64,000 bases of DNA from Sphaerisporangium rhizosphaerae. Its GTDB lineage: Bacteria > Actinomycetota > Actinomycetes > Streptosporangiales > Streptosporangiaceae. The position numbers and the translations under genes are program-made. Shown one piece after another: positions 7,970 to 15,707 of the stretch. Location: contig NZ_JBHTCG010000026.1 of NCBI RefSeq assembly GCF_042665155.1, positions 1 through 64,000 of the forward strand, in the 5' to 3' direction. The stretch's first letter is position 1, and each line of letters opens with the position of its first letter. The notes under the pieces were generated by a model, which saw nothing but the letters and a program-made list of their open reading frames with translations, had not been told where the DNA came from and ran no database searches.

Positions 7970-8440
7970 GTGAGCGATCCGGCGCAGGGCGAGTTCGAGA
8001 CGCCCATGCGGCTCGCGCTCGAGCAGGCCGCGCTGGCCGGCGAGCGTGGCGAGGTGCCCGTGGGCGCCGTCGTCCTCGGGCCCGGGGGTGAGGTGCTCGC
8101 GGTGGCGGGCAACGACCGGGAGGCGAGCGCGGACCCGACCGCCCACGCCGAGGTGCTGGCCCTGCGCGCGGCGGCCCGCGTGCGCGGCGAGTGGCGGCTG
8201 AGCGGCTGCACCCTGGTGGTGACCCTGGAGCCCTGCACGATGTGCGCGGGGGCGGCGGTGCTCGCCCGGGTGGACACGATCGTCTACGGGGCGGCCGACG
8301 AGAAGGCCGGCGCGGCGGGGTCGCTGTGGGACGTGGTGCGCGACCGGCGGCTGAACCACCGTCCCGAGGTGATCCTCGGGGTCCTCGCCGGGGAGTGCGC
8401 GGCCGTTCTCCGGGACTTCTTCGCCGACCGGCGCCACTGA
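7970..8440 (+). CDS. tadA: tRNA-specific adenosine-34 deaminase TadA
   Basis: The 156-aa enzyme deaminates A34 of tRNA-Arg(ACG) to inosine, allowing wobble decoding. The zinc site is complete: H59-A-E61 (proton shuttle E61) and P88-C89-T-M-C92. VPVGAVVL upstream and the C-terminal NHRPEVILGVLAGEC and LRDFFADRR are family features. GTG at 7970 is used because the protein then has the usual length; no strong ribosome site is visible, so coupling from the upstream gene 39 bases away is likely. It is the last gene of the operon before tRNA-Ser. Confidence 0.95.
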   Translation: MSDPAQGEFETPMRLALEQAALAGERGEVPVGAVVLGPGGEVLAVAGNDREASADPTAHAEVLALRAAARVRGEWRLSGCTLVVTLEPCTMCAGAAVLARVDTIVYGAADEKAGAAGSLWDVVRDRRLNHRPEVILGVLAGECAAVLRDFFADRRH

Positions 8441-8511
8441 AACCGGCATTTGGTGCATACCAGACGATGAGCGCGCGCGAACAGGGCCCCGGATCCGGTA
8501 GGCTGCTCGGC

Positions 8512-8598
8512 GGTGGAGTCGCCTAGTGGCCGAGGGCGCACGCCTCGAAAGCGTGTGATGGGGCAACCTATCCGTGGGTTCAAATCCCACCTCCACCG
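8512..8598 (+). tRNA. tRNA-Ser (anticodon CGA)
   Basis: A class II tRNA: acceptor GGTGGAG pairs with CTCCACC (8591-8597), the anticodon arm CACGC-CTCGAAA-GCGTG carries CGA, a long variable arm follows, and the T-arm loop reads TTCAAAT. The CCA end is encoded at 8599-8601. It decodes UCG. Confidence 0.96.
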
Positions 8599-8604
8599 CC
8601 ACCA

Positions 8605-8643
8605 CGAAGGGCCCGCGCCGGGCGACCGGCCGCGGGCCCTTCG
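8605..8643 (+). terminator. Terminator after tRNA-Ser(CGA)
   Basis: CGAAGGGCCCGCG (8605-8617) and CGCGGGCCCTTCG (8631-8643) form a perfect 13-bp stem with a 13-base loop, seven bases after the tRNA. Confidence 0.75.
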
Positions 8644-8655
8644 GCGTCACCAGGC

Positions 8656-9177
8656 CTACACCTCGTCGAACGGCTTGGCGTAGGCGAACGCGCCGCGCGT
8701 CGCCGGGGTGTAGGCGGCCAGCGGGCGCGCCTGGAAGTGCTCGCCCCAGGCCGCGACCGGCGGGACGACGCCGAGCTCGGCGGCCGGCCGGAAACCGAAC
8801 CGCGGATAGTAGTCACGATGGCCCAGCAGCACGACGAGCGGTTCGTCGAGCGCGTCCGCCGCCGCCAGCACCGCGTGCATGAGTGCATGACCGACGCCCT
8901 GACGCTGATGGGCGGGCAGCACCCCGAGCGGCCCCAGTCCGAGCACGGGAGCGGAGTCCACGGAGGCCCGGCTGCAGACCACATGGCCAAGGATGGCGCC
9001 GTCCGCCCCTGTGGCGACCAGTGAGAGACGCGGCAGCCACGCCTCGCAGGCCCGCAGCGCGTCCACCAGGACGGCCTCCACGGTCGGTTCGCCGGGCGCC
9101 TCCGGCTTGGCGAACGCGGCGTTGTGCACTTCGCGGATGGCGGGGATGTCGGCCGGTACCTCGCGTCGGATCAGCAT
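8656..9177 (-). CDS. GNAT-family N-acetyltransferase
   Basis: The 173-aa protein has a complete GNAT fold: N-terminal MLIRREVPADIPAIREVHNAAF, the acetyl-CoA-binding motif A segment GLGPLGVLPAHQRQGVGHAL (R/QxxGxG/A as QRQGVG), and the C-terminal HRDYYPRFGFRPA typical of the family. The acceptor is unknown; this subtype is often annotated as YhbS-like. The ATG at 9177 gives the canonical start; the open frame upstream runs antisense-like through another gene and is discarded. It is in a minus-strand pair with the gene at 9308-9628, 130 bases upstream. Confidence 0.88.
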   Translation of the reverse strand: MLIRREVPADIPAIREVHNAAFAKPEAPGEPTVEAVLVDALRACEAWLPRLSLVATGADGAILGHVVCSRASVDSAPVLGLGPLGVLPAHQRQGVGHALMHAVLAAADALDEPLVVLLGHRDYYPRFGFRPAAELGVVPPVAAWGEHFQARPLAAYTPATRGAFAYAKPFDEV

Positions 9178-9307
9178 CCGCTCAGGCTGGCCGTGCCGGG
9201 ACAGGGGTGTCAACGCGATTTGTTCCGCGCCGGCCCGCGGACGGCCGCCAGGGCCGCGGATGGCTTCGTGCGCGCCGGGCCGGCGGCTTCGGGGGCTCCG
9301 CGCCGCG

Positions 9308-9628
9308 TCATTCGGGCGCGGAGCCGCCGCGGGACTCGTCCAGTTCGAGAACCCGCGCGTGCAGGACCGAACGCTGGTGCAGGGCGGCCCGCAGCGCGCG
9401 GTGCAGGCCGTCCTCGAGGTAGAGCTCGCCGCGCCACTGCACCACATGGGGGAACAGGTCACCGTAGAAGGTCGAATCCTTGGCGAGCAGAGAGTGCAGG
9501 TCGAGCACCGCCTTCGTGGTCACCAGAGAGTCGAGCCTGACCTGCCGCGGCGGGATCTGGGCCCACTCTCGATGCGACAGGCCGTGCTCGGGGTACGGGC
9601 GGCCATCACCGACTGACTTGAAGATCAC
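9308..9628 (-). CDS. Conserved actinobacterial protein, possible ParB-like fold (unknown function)
   Basis: This 106-aa protein starts MIFKSVGDGRPYPEHGLS and contains RQVRLDSLVTTKAVLDLHSLL followed by FPHVVQWRGELYLEDGLHRA (first 20 residues only) and RALRAALHQRSVLHARVLEL. I recognise it as a widespread single-copy actinobacterial protein without known role. The pattern of a short strand, LVTTK, then DG-HR resembles the ParB/sulfiredoxin nucleotide-binding core (D-G-x-H-R), a suggestion rather than an assignment. GTG at 9628 gives the conserved start. A TAAACT hexamer ends about eight bases before it, so the message may be leaderless. Confidence 0.72.
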   Translation of the reverse strand: MIFKSVGDGRPYPEHGLSHREWAQIPPRQVRLDSLVTTKAVLDLHSLLAKDSTFYGDLFPHVVQWRGELYLEDGLHRALRAALHQRSVLHARVLELDESRGGSAPE

Positions 9629-9696
9629 CCTATGTAGTTTAGGAGAGATTTCCTGTTTGCCTGCTTCAGCGGGTGCCCGGTGAAGCCCTGATCAGG

Positions 9697-10581
9697 TCAG
9701 ATGCCTCCGGAGAAGGTGTCGCACTTGGCGGGGTCGCCCGAGTCGTAGCCGGTGCTGAACCACTTGGTCCGCTGCTCGGCGGTGCCGTGAGTGAAGGACT
9801 CCGGGTCGACGCGGCCCTGCGTCTTCTCCTGGATGCGGTCGTCGCCGACGGCGGCCGCGGCGTCGAGCGCCTCTTGGATGTCGGTCTGGGTGAAGGGCTT
9901 CTCGTAGAAACCGGTGTCCACGGCGTTCTTCGCCCAGACGCCGCCATAGCAGTCGGCCTGGAGTTCCAGCCGGACCGAAGCGCTGTCGGCGCCCTGGCTG
10001 TTCCCCCCGACGCGCTCCATGGTGCCCAACAGGTCCTGGACGTGATGGCCGTACTCGTGGGCGATGACGTACGCCTGGGCGAACGGGCCGCCCTTCGCGC
10101 CGAACTTGCTCTGCAACTCGTCGAAGAAGCTCAGGTCCAGGTAGACGTGCTTGTCGCTCGGGCAGTAGAACGGCCCCACCTGCGAGGTGGCCTGGCCGCA
10201 CCCGGTGTCCACCGCCTGGGAGAACAGAACGGTCTTCGCGGGCGTGTAGGTGCCGCTGCCGCCCTGCCCGAACGCGTCCTTCCAGTACGCCTGGATGCTG
10301 TTCACCACGCCCACGACGCGGCAGTTCTCCGACTGGTCGGCGTCGGAGCCCTTCTTGCACTCTTGGGACAGGTCGGAGGTCGGCTGGACGCCCGTGGTGT
10401 CCCCACCGCCGTCCCTGCCGGTTATGTCACCGGGATTGATCCCGAATATCAGCGCGGCGATGAGGGCGATGATGCCCGCCGCGCCTCCTCCGATGGCGAG
10501 CCCGCCACCGGGGATCCCGCCCCCGCCACCACGGTTCTCGACCTGTGAGGCGTCGAGGTCGACATCGTCACGGAAGTCCAT
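9697..10581 (-). CDS. Neutral zinc metallopeptidase, YpfJ family
   Basis: The 294-aa membrane-anchored protein has a short charged N-terminus (MDFRDDVDLDASQVENRGGG), one transmembrane helix (about 28-52, IIALIAALIFGI) and an extracellular catalytic domain. The zinc-binding H-E-x-x-H is present as VIAHEYGHHVQ; the further glutamate and LELQADCYGGVWA that complete the family signature are visible. The physiological substrate is unknown; members are widespread and secreted or membrane-bound. It is monocistronic, divergent from the small membrane protein gene at 10854, with three palindromes between them. Confidence 0.92.
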   Translation of the reverse strand: MDFRDDVDLDASQVENRGGGGGIPGGGLAIGGGAAGIIALIAALIFGINPGDITGRDGGGDTTGVQPTSDLSQECKKGSDADQSENCRVVGVVNSIQAYWKDAFGQGGSGTYTPAKTVLFSQAVDTGCGQATSQVGPFYCPSDKHVYLDLSFFDELQSKFGAKGGPFAQAYVIAHEYGHHVQDLLGTMERVGGNSQGADSASVRLELQADCYGGVWAKNAVDTGFYEKPFTQTDIQEALDAAAAVGDDRIQEKTQGRVDPESFTHGTAEQRTKWFSTGYDSGDPAKCDTFSGGI

Positions 10582-10644
10582 CGGCCCGTCTTCCCTTTGT
10601 CTCGGTCCTCGGGGTGTCGGCCACTCCGCTGCCCCGCAGAGAAA

Positions 10645-10830
10645 CGATCATGCATGATCGCGGGTACACGCACGTCACGCCGTACCTCGGTGACACTCGG
10701 TCACCGACGGTGGCCCCTTCGGCCAAGCCCGTCACCGCTGAATGCCAACGGAAGGCCGTGATCGGCTCCACCCGGGCACCGGTTACGGGATCTTCGTCCT
10801 GAAGCGGGCTAGCGTGCTGATCGACGATCA
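10645..10830. promoter_or_regulatory. Intergenic region with three palindromes
   Basis: Between the divergent genes starting at 10581 and 10854 lie a 16-bp perfect palindrome CGATCATGCATGATCG (10645-10660), GGTGAC-ACTCG-GTCACC (10689-10705), and TGATCG-A-CGATCA (10818-10830). The first and third share the ATCG/GATCA half-site vocabulary. They look like operator sites for dimeric regulators; which protein binds is unknown. Confidence 0.45.
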
Positions 10831-10853
10831 CTGCCGGTGATACGGAGGTCACC

Positions 10854-11216
10854 TTGGGTGCGAAAAGCGAGGTGCCGCCCCCTCGTCGCGAAGAAGCGCA
10901 CTGGACGCACGAGGACGCACGGTGCTCCGGTCCCGACGGCGGGCCGTACCCGGGACGTGACGACGCGCCGGACCCGGCTCGCGATGACGTGCGGGACTTC
11001 GTCCGCGATGACGTGCCCCCTCCGGCCTACTTCCTGCGCAGCCTTCCCGCCATGCCGGTGTCCGCGTGGCTCAGGGCCTGGGCGACGTCCCTCAGCCCGT
11101 TCGCCGCCGGGCTGGTGCTCGCGTTCGCGATGGGCGCGGGTGTGGCGCTGGGCCTGCACCCGGCCTGCGGCGGCGCCGCCGTCCCGCACGCCCGGGTCTC
11201 GTCCGCCGGCCACTGA
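10854..11216 (+). CDS. Small single-pass membrane protein with acidic/Asp-repeat N-terminus
   Basis: The 120-aa product has no family I recognise. Its N-terminal half is hydrophilic with repeated RDD units (GRDDAPDPARDDVRDFVRDD spans about residues 34-53). A likely membrane helix lies at about 81-100 (LSPFAAGLVLAFAMGAGVAL). Third-position GC is high throughout, supporting coding. The TTG at 10854 is chosen because GGAGG sits five bases before it; a GTG at 10859 is in another frame. It is divergent from the metallopeptidase gene and may share its regulation. Confidence 0.6.
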   Translation: MGAKSEVPPPRREEAHWTHEDARCSGPDGGPYPGRDDAPDPARDDVRDFVRDDVPPPAYFLRSLPAMPVSAWLRAWATSLSPFAAGLVLAFAMGAGVALGLHPACGGAAVPHARVSSAGH

Positions 11217-11292
11217 AGCCCCATCGACCGGCCACTGACGAACACCCCGGCCGGCCGCTGGAGAACGCGCCGGCCGGCCGCTGAAGGGCTCG
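11206..11292 (+). repeat. Short degenerate CCGGCCGCTGA repeats
   Basis: Four imperfect copies of a 12- to 28-base motif containing GGCC-G/A-CTG(A) follow one another just after the small membrane protein gene (around 11206, 11229, 11255 and 11274). They are simple, GC-rich and noncoding. Confidence 0.45.
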
Positions 11293-11329
11293 CGGGTCGT
11301 CTCGCCGGTGGGTTCTGAAGGCTGAAAGC

Positions 11330-11364
11330 ACGAAGGCCCCGGTTGGATCGACCGGGGCCTTCGT
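11330..11364. terminator. Strong bidirectional hairpin between the membrane gene and tRNA-Ser(GGA)
   Basis: ACGAAGGCCCCGGT (11330-11343) and ACCGGGGCCTTCGT (11351-11364) form a perfect 14-bp stem with a 7-base loop. It lies after the plus-strand gene and just beyond the 3' end of the minus-strand tRNA, so it can serve both. Confidence 0.75.
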
Positions 11365-11386
11365 GTTCTTGCTGCTCAACCAAGCG

Positions 11387-11472
11387 CGGAGGATAGGAGA
11401 TTCGAACTCCTGAGGGGTTGCCCCCAACACGCTTTCCAAGCGTGCGCCCTAGGCCAACTAGGCGAATCCTCC
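11387..11472 (-). tRNA. tRNA-Ser (anticodon GGA)
   Basis: On the minus strand the acceptor GGAGGAT pairs with ATCCTCC. The anticodon arm CACGC-TTGGAAA-GCGTG carries GGA, a long variable arm follows, and the T-loop reads TTCGAAT. CCA is not encoded. It decodes UCC/UCU. It lies 2.8 kb from the other tRNA-Ser, on the opposite strand. Confidence 0.96.
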
Positions 11473-11591
11473 GCCGAGAAGCTTACCGGACTTCGGAGCC
11501 TGCCGAGACCATGGAGATGACGACGAATCGGTCTCGACGTTCCCCGGCGGCTGCGCCCCGAGCACTGCCGCGCACGGCTAGACTGTCACCG

Positions 11592-11678
11592 GACCCCTCG
11601 CACGGCGTCATCCTGTGAACCTCCCCAGGGCCGGAAGGCAGCAAGGATAAGCGGGCTCTGTCGGGTGTGCGAGGGGTC
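11592..11678 (+). ncRNA. ffs: Signal recognition particle RNA (4.5S type)
   Basis: The conserved SRP Alu-free core is present: GTGAACCTCCCC, GGCCGGAAGGCAGCAAGG and AAGCGGG in order at about 11614-11653. The ends GACCCCTCGCAC (11592-11603) and GTGCGAGGGGTC (11667-11678) pair perfectly, giving a single long hairpin of the small bacterial type. It is next to dnaX, as in many actinomycetes. Confidence 0.95.
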
Positions 11679-11790
11679 TCTTCGCTGGAGCCTCAAGGCG
11701 GTGTCGTCACATGATCGCGACGATCGGCACACACGACCCCGAAGACGCTTCGGTGATCACCCACTCCGACCCCCTAGGCGAGGAGACGGC

Positions 11791-14052
11791 ATGAGTCTCG
11801 CTCTCTACCGCAAGTACCGGCCTGGGACGTTCGCCGAGGTCAAGGGGCAGGAGCACGTCACCGAGCCACTGCGGCAGGCGCTCAGCACCGGCCGCGTCAA
11901 CCACGCCTACCTGTTCAGCGGGCCGCGCGGGTGCGGCAAGACCTCCAGCGCGCGCATCCTCGCCCGCTCGCTCAACTGCGAGAAGGGCCCGACGCCCGAC
12001 CCCTGCGGCGAGTGCGAGTCGTGCGTGGCCCTCGCGCCCACCGGGCCGGGCCACCTCGACGTCATAGAGATCGACGCCGCCTCCCACGGAGGCGTGGACG
12101 ACGCCCGCGACCTGCGCGAACGCGCGTTCTTCGCCCCGGTGTCGGCGCGGTTCAAGATCTACATCATCGACGAGGCGCACATGGTGACCCGCGAGGGTTT
12201 CAACGCGCTGCTCAAGCTCGTCGAGGAGCCCCCGCCACACCTGAAGTTCGTCTTCGCGACCACCGAGCCCGAGAAGGTCATCGGGACCATCAAGTCGCGC
12301 ACCCACCACTACCCGTTCCGTCTGATGCCCCCCGCGACGCTGCGGCAGCTGCTGGAGGAGATCCTCCTGTCGGAGTCGGTGCCGTACGAGCCGGCCGCGC
12401 TGCCGCTGGTCGTGCGGGCGGGGGCCGGCTCGGCCCGCGACTCGCTGTCGATCCTGGACCAGCTCCTGGCCGGCGCCGACGAGGCCGGCATCACCTACGC
12501 CCGGGCCGTGTCCCTGCTGGGGTACACCGACGGCGGGCTGCTCGACGAGATCATCGCCGCGTTCGCCCGGCGCGACGGCGCCGCGGTCTTCCAGGCGGTC
12601 AACCGGGTGGCCGAGGGAGGTCACGACCCGCGCCGGTTCGCCATGGACCTTCTCGAGCGCTTCCGCGACCTGGTCATCCTCGCCAACGTGCCGGAGGCCG
12701 CGCACAACGGCCTGCTCGACCGCCCGGCCGACGAACTCGAGCGGCTGGCCGGGCAGGCCGCCTCCATGGGGCCCGGCGAGCTGACCCGCGCGGCCGAGGT
12801 GTTCAACGCCGGGCTGATCGAGATGCGCGGCGCCACCTCTCCCCGTCTGCTGCTCGAGCTCATGTGCGCCCGGGTGCTGCTCCCGGCCGTCGACCAGGGC
12901 GAGGTCGCGATGCTCGCCCGCCTCGAACGGCTGGAGCGCGGCGGCGTGGTCGCGGCGGCCGCACCGGCTCCGGGCGCCTTCGCCACCGGCACGCGGGCCG
13001 GCGCGGCGCACGAGCCGCGGGCCGCCGGCGGGTCGCAGTACCCGCAGCCGGGCCAGTCCCAGCGCGCGCCCGTTCCGGATGTTCAGGAGGCTCCTGGGCA
13101 GGACGTCTCCGGTCAGGGCCGGCCGCCGGTCGAGGCGAGGACGCCCGCCGCCCGTCCGCCCGCGGACGACTGGCCCGCCCCCGCGCGGGCCGGCGCCGCC
13201 CGCGCGCAGGAGGGCTCGGCCGCTCCCCAGGCGCCGGCGCACCGGCCGGACGCTCCCTCCGCCGGGCCCGTGGTCCAGGCGGCGTCCGGCGCGTTCCAGC
13301 ACACCTGGCCGCAGATCCTGGACGTGCTCAAGCGGCGCTCGCCGGCCGTCTGGGCGAACGTCAACACCAACTCCCAGCTGATCGGCGTCGAGGACAACAT
13401 CGTCACGCTGGGCTTCAGCCAGGTCGGCGCCATGCGCAACTTCGTCAACGGCGCCAAGGACGCCGTCGTGGCCGCGGCCATCGCCGAGGTCATGGGCGGC
13501 AACTGGCGGGTCGAGGCCGTGGTCGGCAACGCGCCCGGCGGCGGCGCGCCCTCGACTCCGGCGGTGCGGCAGGCGCCCGCCGCCAGGCCGGCACCCGCGC
13601 GGCAGGAGGTCCCGCCGGCGGCGCAGGCTCCCGCCCAGCCGGGCCTCACAAGCGCCCCGGCACCGGCGCGGCGGCCGGCTCCGGCCTCCGCGCAGCGGCC
13701 TGCGGGGGCGGCGTCCACGGCGTCCACGGCGTCCACGGCAGAGGAGCCATGGCCGGACGCGCCGCCGCCGGACGACGAGGGGCATCCTCCGGGCCCCGGG
13801 TTCACCGCCGCCCGTCCAGGGCTCGCCGCGGCGCGCTCGGCCGCGCAGGCGGCGGCCCAGGCCGGGCCGCGCCAAGCGGGCGCCACCGGGTGGCCGGACG
13901 CCGTCCCGGGCCGTCCGGGGCCGGCGTCGGTCGAGACCGACGAGGTCGATCCGGACAACGACGCCGACGCGGACGCCGACGCCCTGACCGGCATGGCCCT
14001 CGTCCAGCGCGAACTCGGCGGCCAGATAATCGGCGAGATCGACCACACCTAG
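11791..14052 (+). CDS. dnaX: DNA polymerase III subunits gamma/tau
   Basis: This 753-aa AAA+ ATPase loads the sliding clamp. Residues 44-51 are the Walker A GPRGCGKT; Cys63, Cys72, Cys75 and Cys78 form the zinc module; IIDEAHMV is the Walker B/DEAH; VFATTEPEKVIGTIKSR contains sensor 1; GSARDSLSILDQLL is sensor 2. From about residue 385 the sequence becomes a long Ala/Pro-rich linker with a folded island (about 530-590, WPQILDVLKRRSPAVWANV), typical of actinobacterial tau. The ATG at 11791 follows an AGGAGA; the longer frame upstream crosses the SRP RNA and is rejected. The linker has a GGCGTCCACGG-type triple repeat near 13711. Confidence 0.96.
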   Translation: MSLALYRKYRPGTFAEVKGQEHVTEPLRQALSTGRVNHAYLFSGPRGCGKTSSARILARSLNCEKGPTPDPCGECESCVALAPTGPGHLDVIEIDAASHGGVDDARDLRERAFFAPVSARFKIYIIDEAHMVTREGFNALLKLVEEPPPHLKFVFATTEPEKVIGTIKSRTHHYPFRLMPPATLRQLLEEILLSESVPYEPAALPLVVRAGAGSARDSLSILDQLLAGADEAGITYARAVSLLGYTDGGLLDEIIAAFARRDGAAVFQAVNRVAEGGHDPRRFAMDLLERFRDLVILANVPEAAHNGLLDRPADELERLAGQAASMGPGELTRAAEVFNAGLIEMRGATSPRLLLELMCARVLLPAVDQGEVAMLARLERLERGGVVAAAAPAPGAFATGTRAGAAHEPRAAGGSQYPQPGQSQRAPVPDVQEAPGQDVSGQGRPPVEARTPAARPPADDWPAPARAGAARAQEGSAAPQAPAHRPDAPSAGPVVQAASGAFQHTWPQILDVLKRRSPAVWANVNTNSQLIGVEDNIVTLGFSQVGAMRNFVNGAKDAVVAAAIAEVMGGNWRVEAVVGNAPGGGAPSTPAVRQAPAARPAPARQEVPPAAQAPAQPGLTSAPAPARRPAPASAQRPAGAASTASTASTAEEPWPDAPPPDDEGHPPGPGFTAARPGLAAARSAAQAAAQAGPRQAGATGWPDAVPGRPGPASVETDEVDPDNDADADADALTGMALVQRELGGQIIGEIDHT

Positions 14053-14424
14053 CTAGTCGCCGGTGGCGATGACGCCGGCCTTCTCGATCATCAGCACGGC
14101 GCTGCGTACTGGGACGACGGGCCTGTGCATCAACCCGGCCGGGACGGTGAAGGCCTGCCTGGGACCGAGTTCGACCGTGTCGGCGTCCTCCAATTCGATG
14201 CGGAACAGCCCGTCCAGCACGAAGAAGAACTCATCCTGCTCATCGTGCTTGTGCCAGTGGTACTCCCCTTGCATGACCCCCAGCCGTACCCAGACGTCCC
14301 CGACGTGGATGAGGGTCTGGTTGTACCAAGGGTCATCGACTTGGTCGATCAACGCTTGGACGTCCATGGTCTGCAGGGTGGTGAACAGCGGCTGGTAATG
14401 AATGGCGTAGTCGGGCTGGGACAC
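14053..14424 (-). CDS. Cupin-domain protein
   Basis: The 123-aa protein is a single cupin barrel. Metal-ligand candidates are in YHWHKHDEQDEFFFVLDG (first motif, HxH plus E) and the second motif GPRQAFTVPAGLMHRP with its histidine. Small cupins of this type bind metals or sugars; no substrate can be assigned. The GTG at 14424 has a perfect AAGGAGGA seven bases upstream. It is the third gene of an ArsR-YbaK-cupin operon, 61 bases after YbaK, and converges on dnaX with its stop adjoining dnaX's stop. Confidence 0.85.
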   Translation of the reverse strand: MSQPDYAIHYQPLFTTLQTMDVQALIDQVDDPWYNQTLIHVGDVWVRLGVMQGEYHWHKHDEQDEFFFVLDGLFRIELEDADTVELGPRQAFTVPAGLMHRPVVPVRSAVLMIEKAGVIATGD

Positions 14425-14485
14425 GGTCTCCTCCTTGCGAGGCGGCGGCCATGGGCGAATTCGGCCCTTTCGGGACGGCCCCAGG

Positions 14486-15031
14486 TCAGGACGTGGTGGT
14501 GATGGGGGCGATGCGGGGGGAGGCCAGGCGCACATAGTCGTCGGTGGCCAGGGCGATCGAACGGTCCAGTCGGGCGGCGTTGAAGAACAGTTCCGGCACC
14601 CGCATCAGCGCCGGGTCGGCGATGACCTCCAGCCCGGGGTGGTAGCTGAAAGGCAGTACGGTTCCGCTCACACTTCCCGCCAGTTCTTCGGCCTTGTCGC
14701 GGCCGGCGAAGGCGACGTAGGTGCCCTTCAGCGACTCCTTGACCGCCTGCAGGTCCAGGCGGGCGTCACCGGGAACCACGGCCAGCACATACCGGGTCAG
14801 CTTCTTGCCGAGCTTGACCATGACGATCAGGCACTTGGCCGCGTGCGCGACGTCGTGCCCGCGCAGCGCGCTGACCACCTCGGTACGTCCTTCGGGCGGA
14901 TGGTCCATGAGTCGGTAGCGGGCCCCGGCCGCGTCCAGATCCGTGATCAACCGTGCGTAAAGCCCCGTGTCGAACGCGTCGGTAGCTTCGAGGCCGAGGC
15001 CGGCGATATCGCCCTGCAGCTCACCACTCAC
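14486..15031 (-). CDS. YbaK/EbsC-family aminoacyl-tRNA deacylase-like protein
   Basis: The 181-aa protein has the YbaK/ProX editing fold: HPPEGRTEVVSALRGH at the N-terminus, KCLIVMVKLGKKLTRYVLAVVPGDARLD (within which the conserved lysine binds the 3' end of tRNA in the family; quoted core KCLIVMVKLGKK), and GTVLPFSYHPGLEVIADPAL. Relatives hydrolyse mischarged Cys- or Ala-tRNA-Pro. Substrate here is not known. The GTG at 15031 overlaps the end of the ArsR gene by 11 bases, so it is translated by coupling, and its expression follows the ArsR promoter. Confidence 0.85.
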   Translation of the reverse strand: MSGELQGDIAGLGLEATDAFDTGLYARLITDLDAAGARYRLMDHPPEGRTEVVSALRGHDVAHAAKCLIVMVKLGKKLTRYVLAVVPGDARLDLQAVKESLKGTYVAFAGRDKAEELAGSVSGTVLPFSYHPGLEVIADPALMRVPELFFNAARLDRSIALATDDYVRLASPRIAPITTTS

Positions 15032-15323
15032 CGCTCAACATCTCCTTCGCCTCGGCGATACGGTCCTCATCGCGCTGATAGAACACCCACTGTTTGATCT
15101 TCTTGCCGCGCACCAGACCCGCCTGCGAGAGCACCCGTAGATGCTCACCACAGGTCGGCTGGCTCACCCCGAGCTTCTGGGCGATCAGCAGCGAGCAGAC
15201 GCCGTCACGCACCAGGTCGCCGTCACGCTGCGGCGGAAAGTGGCGCTCCGGGTCACGTAGCCACTCCAAGATGAGCAGGCGCCTGTCGTTCGCCATCGCC
15301 TTGATCAGGTCCACATCGAGCAC
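15021..15323 (-). CDS. ArsR/SmtB-type winged-helix regulator
   Basis: This 100-aa repressor-like protein has the classic fold: MLDVDLIKAMANDRRLLILEWL, LVRDGVCSLLIAQKLGVSQPTCGEHLRVL (recognition helix SQPTCGEHLRVL), the wing GKKIKQWVFYQRDE. Two cysteines occur (in DGVCSLLI and QPTCGEH); no canonical CxC metal motif, so the inducer is open. The GTG at 15323 has no ribosome-binding site, but a -10-like CATATT ends seven bases before it, pointing to a leaderless message. It heads the ArsR-YbaK-cupin operon; the operator lies between -35 and -10. Confidence 0.9.
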   Translation of the reverse strand: MLDVDLIKAMANDRRLLILEWLRDPERHFPPQRDGDLVRDGVCSLLIAQKLGVSQPTCGEHLRVLSQAGLVRGKKIKQWVFYQRDEDRIAEAKEMLSGEW

Positions 15324-15329
15324 TTAGGG

Positions 15330-15357
15330 AATATGGCAATTCGCTAATTGCCTGTCA
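15330..15357 (-). promoter_or_regulatory. ArsR promoter with operator inside the spacer
   Basis: On the minus strand, TTGACA (15357-15352) is 17 bases from CATATT (15335-15330). Between them GGCAATT-AGCG-AATTGCC (plus-strand 15335-15352) is a perfect 7-bp inverted repeat with 4 bases between. A bound dimer would cover the promoter core, a textbook steric repressor arrangement for an ArsR protein. Confidence 0.75.
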
Positions 15358-15707
15358 AGCATGAGTGCGCCGCGGCGGCCGCTGCACGGACGGGCGTGCA
15401 CATCATGCGGTCTTGACGTTATGAGTGCTGTTCCTTGACACCGTCGCCGTGCCGGTTCTGGGACGCTGGAGTCGCGCACCGGGCGGGGGCGGCGCGCCCG
15501 GTCGGGCGGTACGGTCACGACCGTGCCGGCATGATCGTCGAGGGCCGGGGCCACTCGGTGCGATGTGGTCCGCACCTGGGGCGGGCATCTTCGGCGCCGT
15601 GTCCCGCGGCCGGTCCCCGCTTGCCTACAACGGACGTCGCCAGTGCAACATCCGTGGCAAACCCCGTAGGCTCGTGCCACACGCGAAGCCATGAGGAGCG
15701 CACGATC
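15358..15707 (+). other. Intergenic region upstream of the YbaB gene
   Basis: 350 bases without a gene I can support. TTGACG at about 15412 and TTGACA at 15435 are plausible -35 elements for the plus-strand YbaB operon; neither has a clear -10 at 16-18 bases. Otherwise GC-rich and featureless. Confidence 0.4.

Noticed and set aside
11707..14046. 779-codon open frame antisense to dnaX
   Set aside because: High GC gives long shadow frames; dnaX on the plus strand has all family motifs and this frame has none.
15435..15707. Long N-terminal extension of the YbaB protein
   Set aside because: Extension has no family similarity; GTG at 15708 has a ribosome site and gives the normal length.
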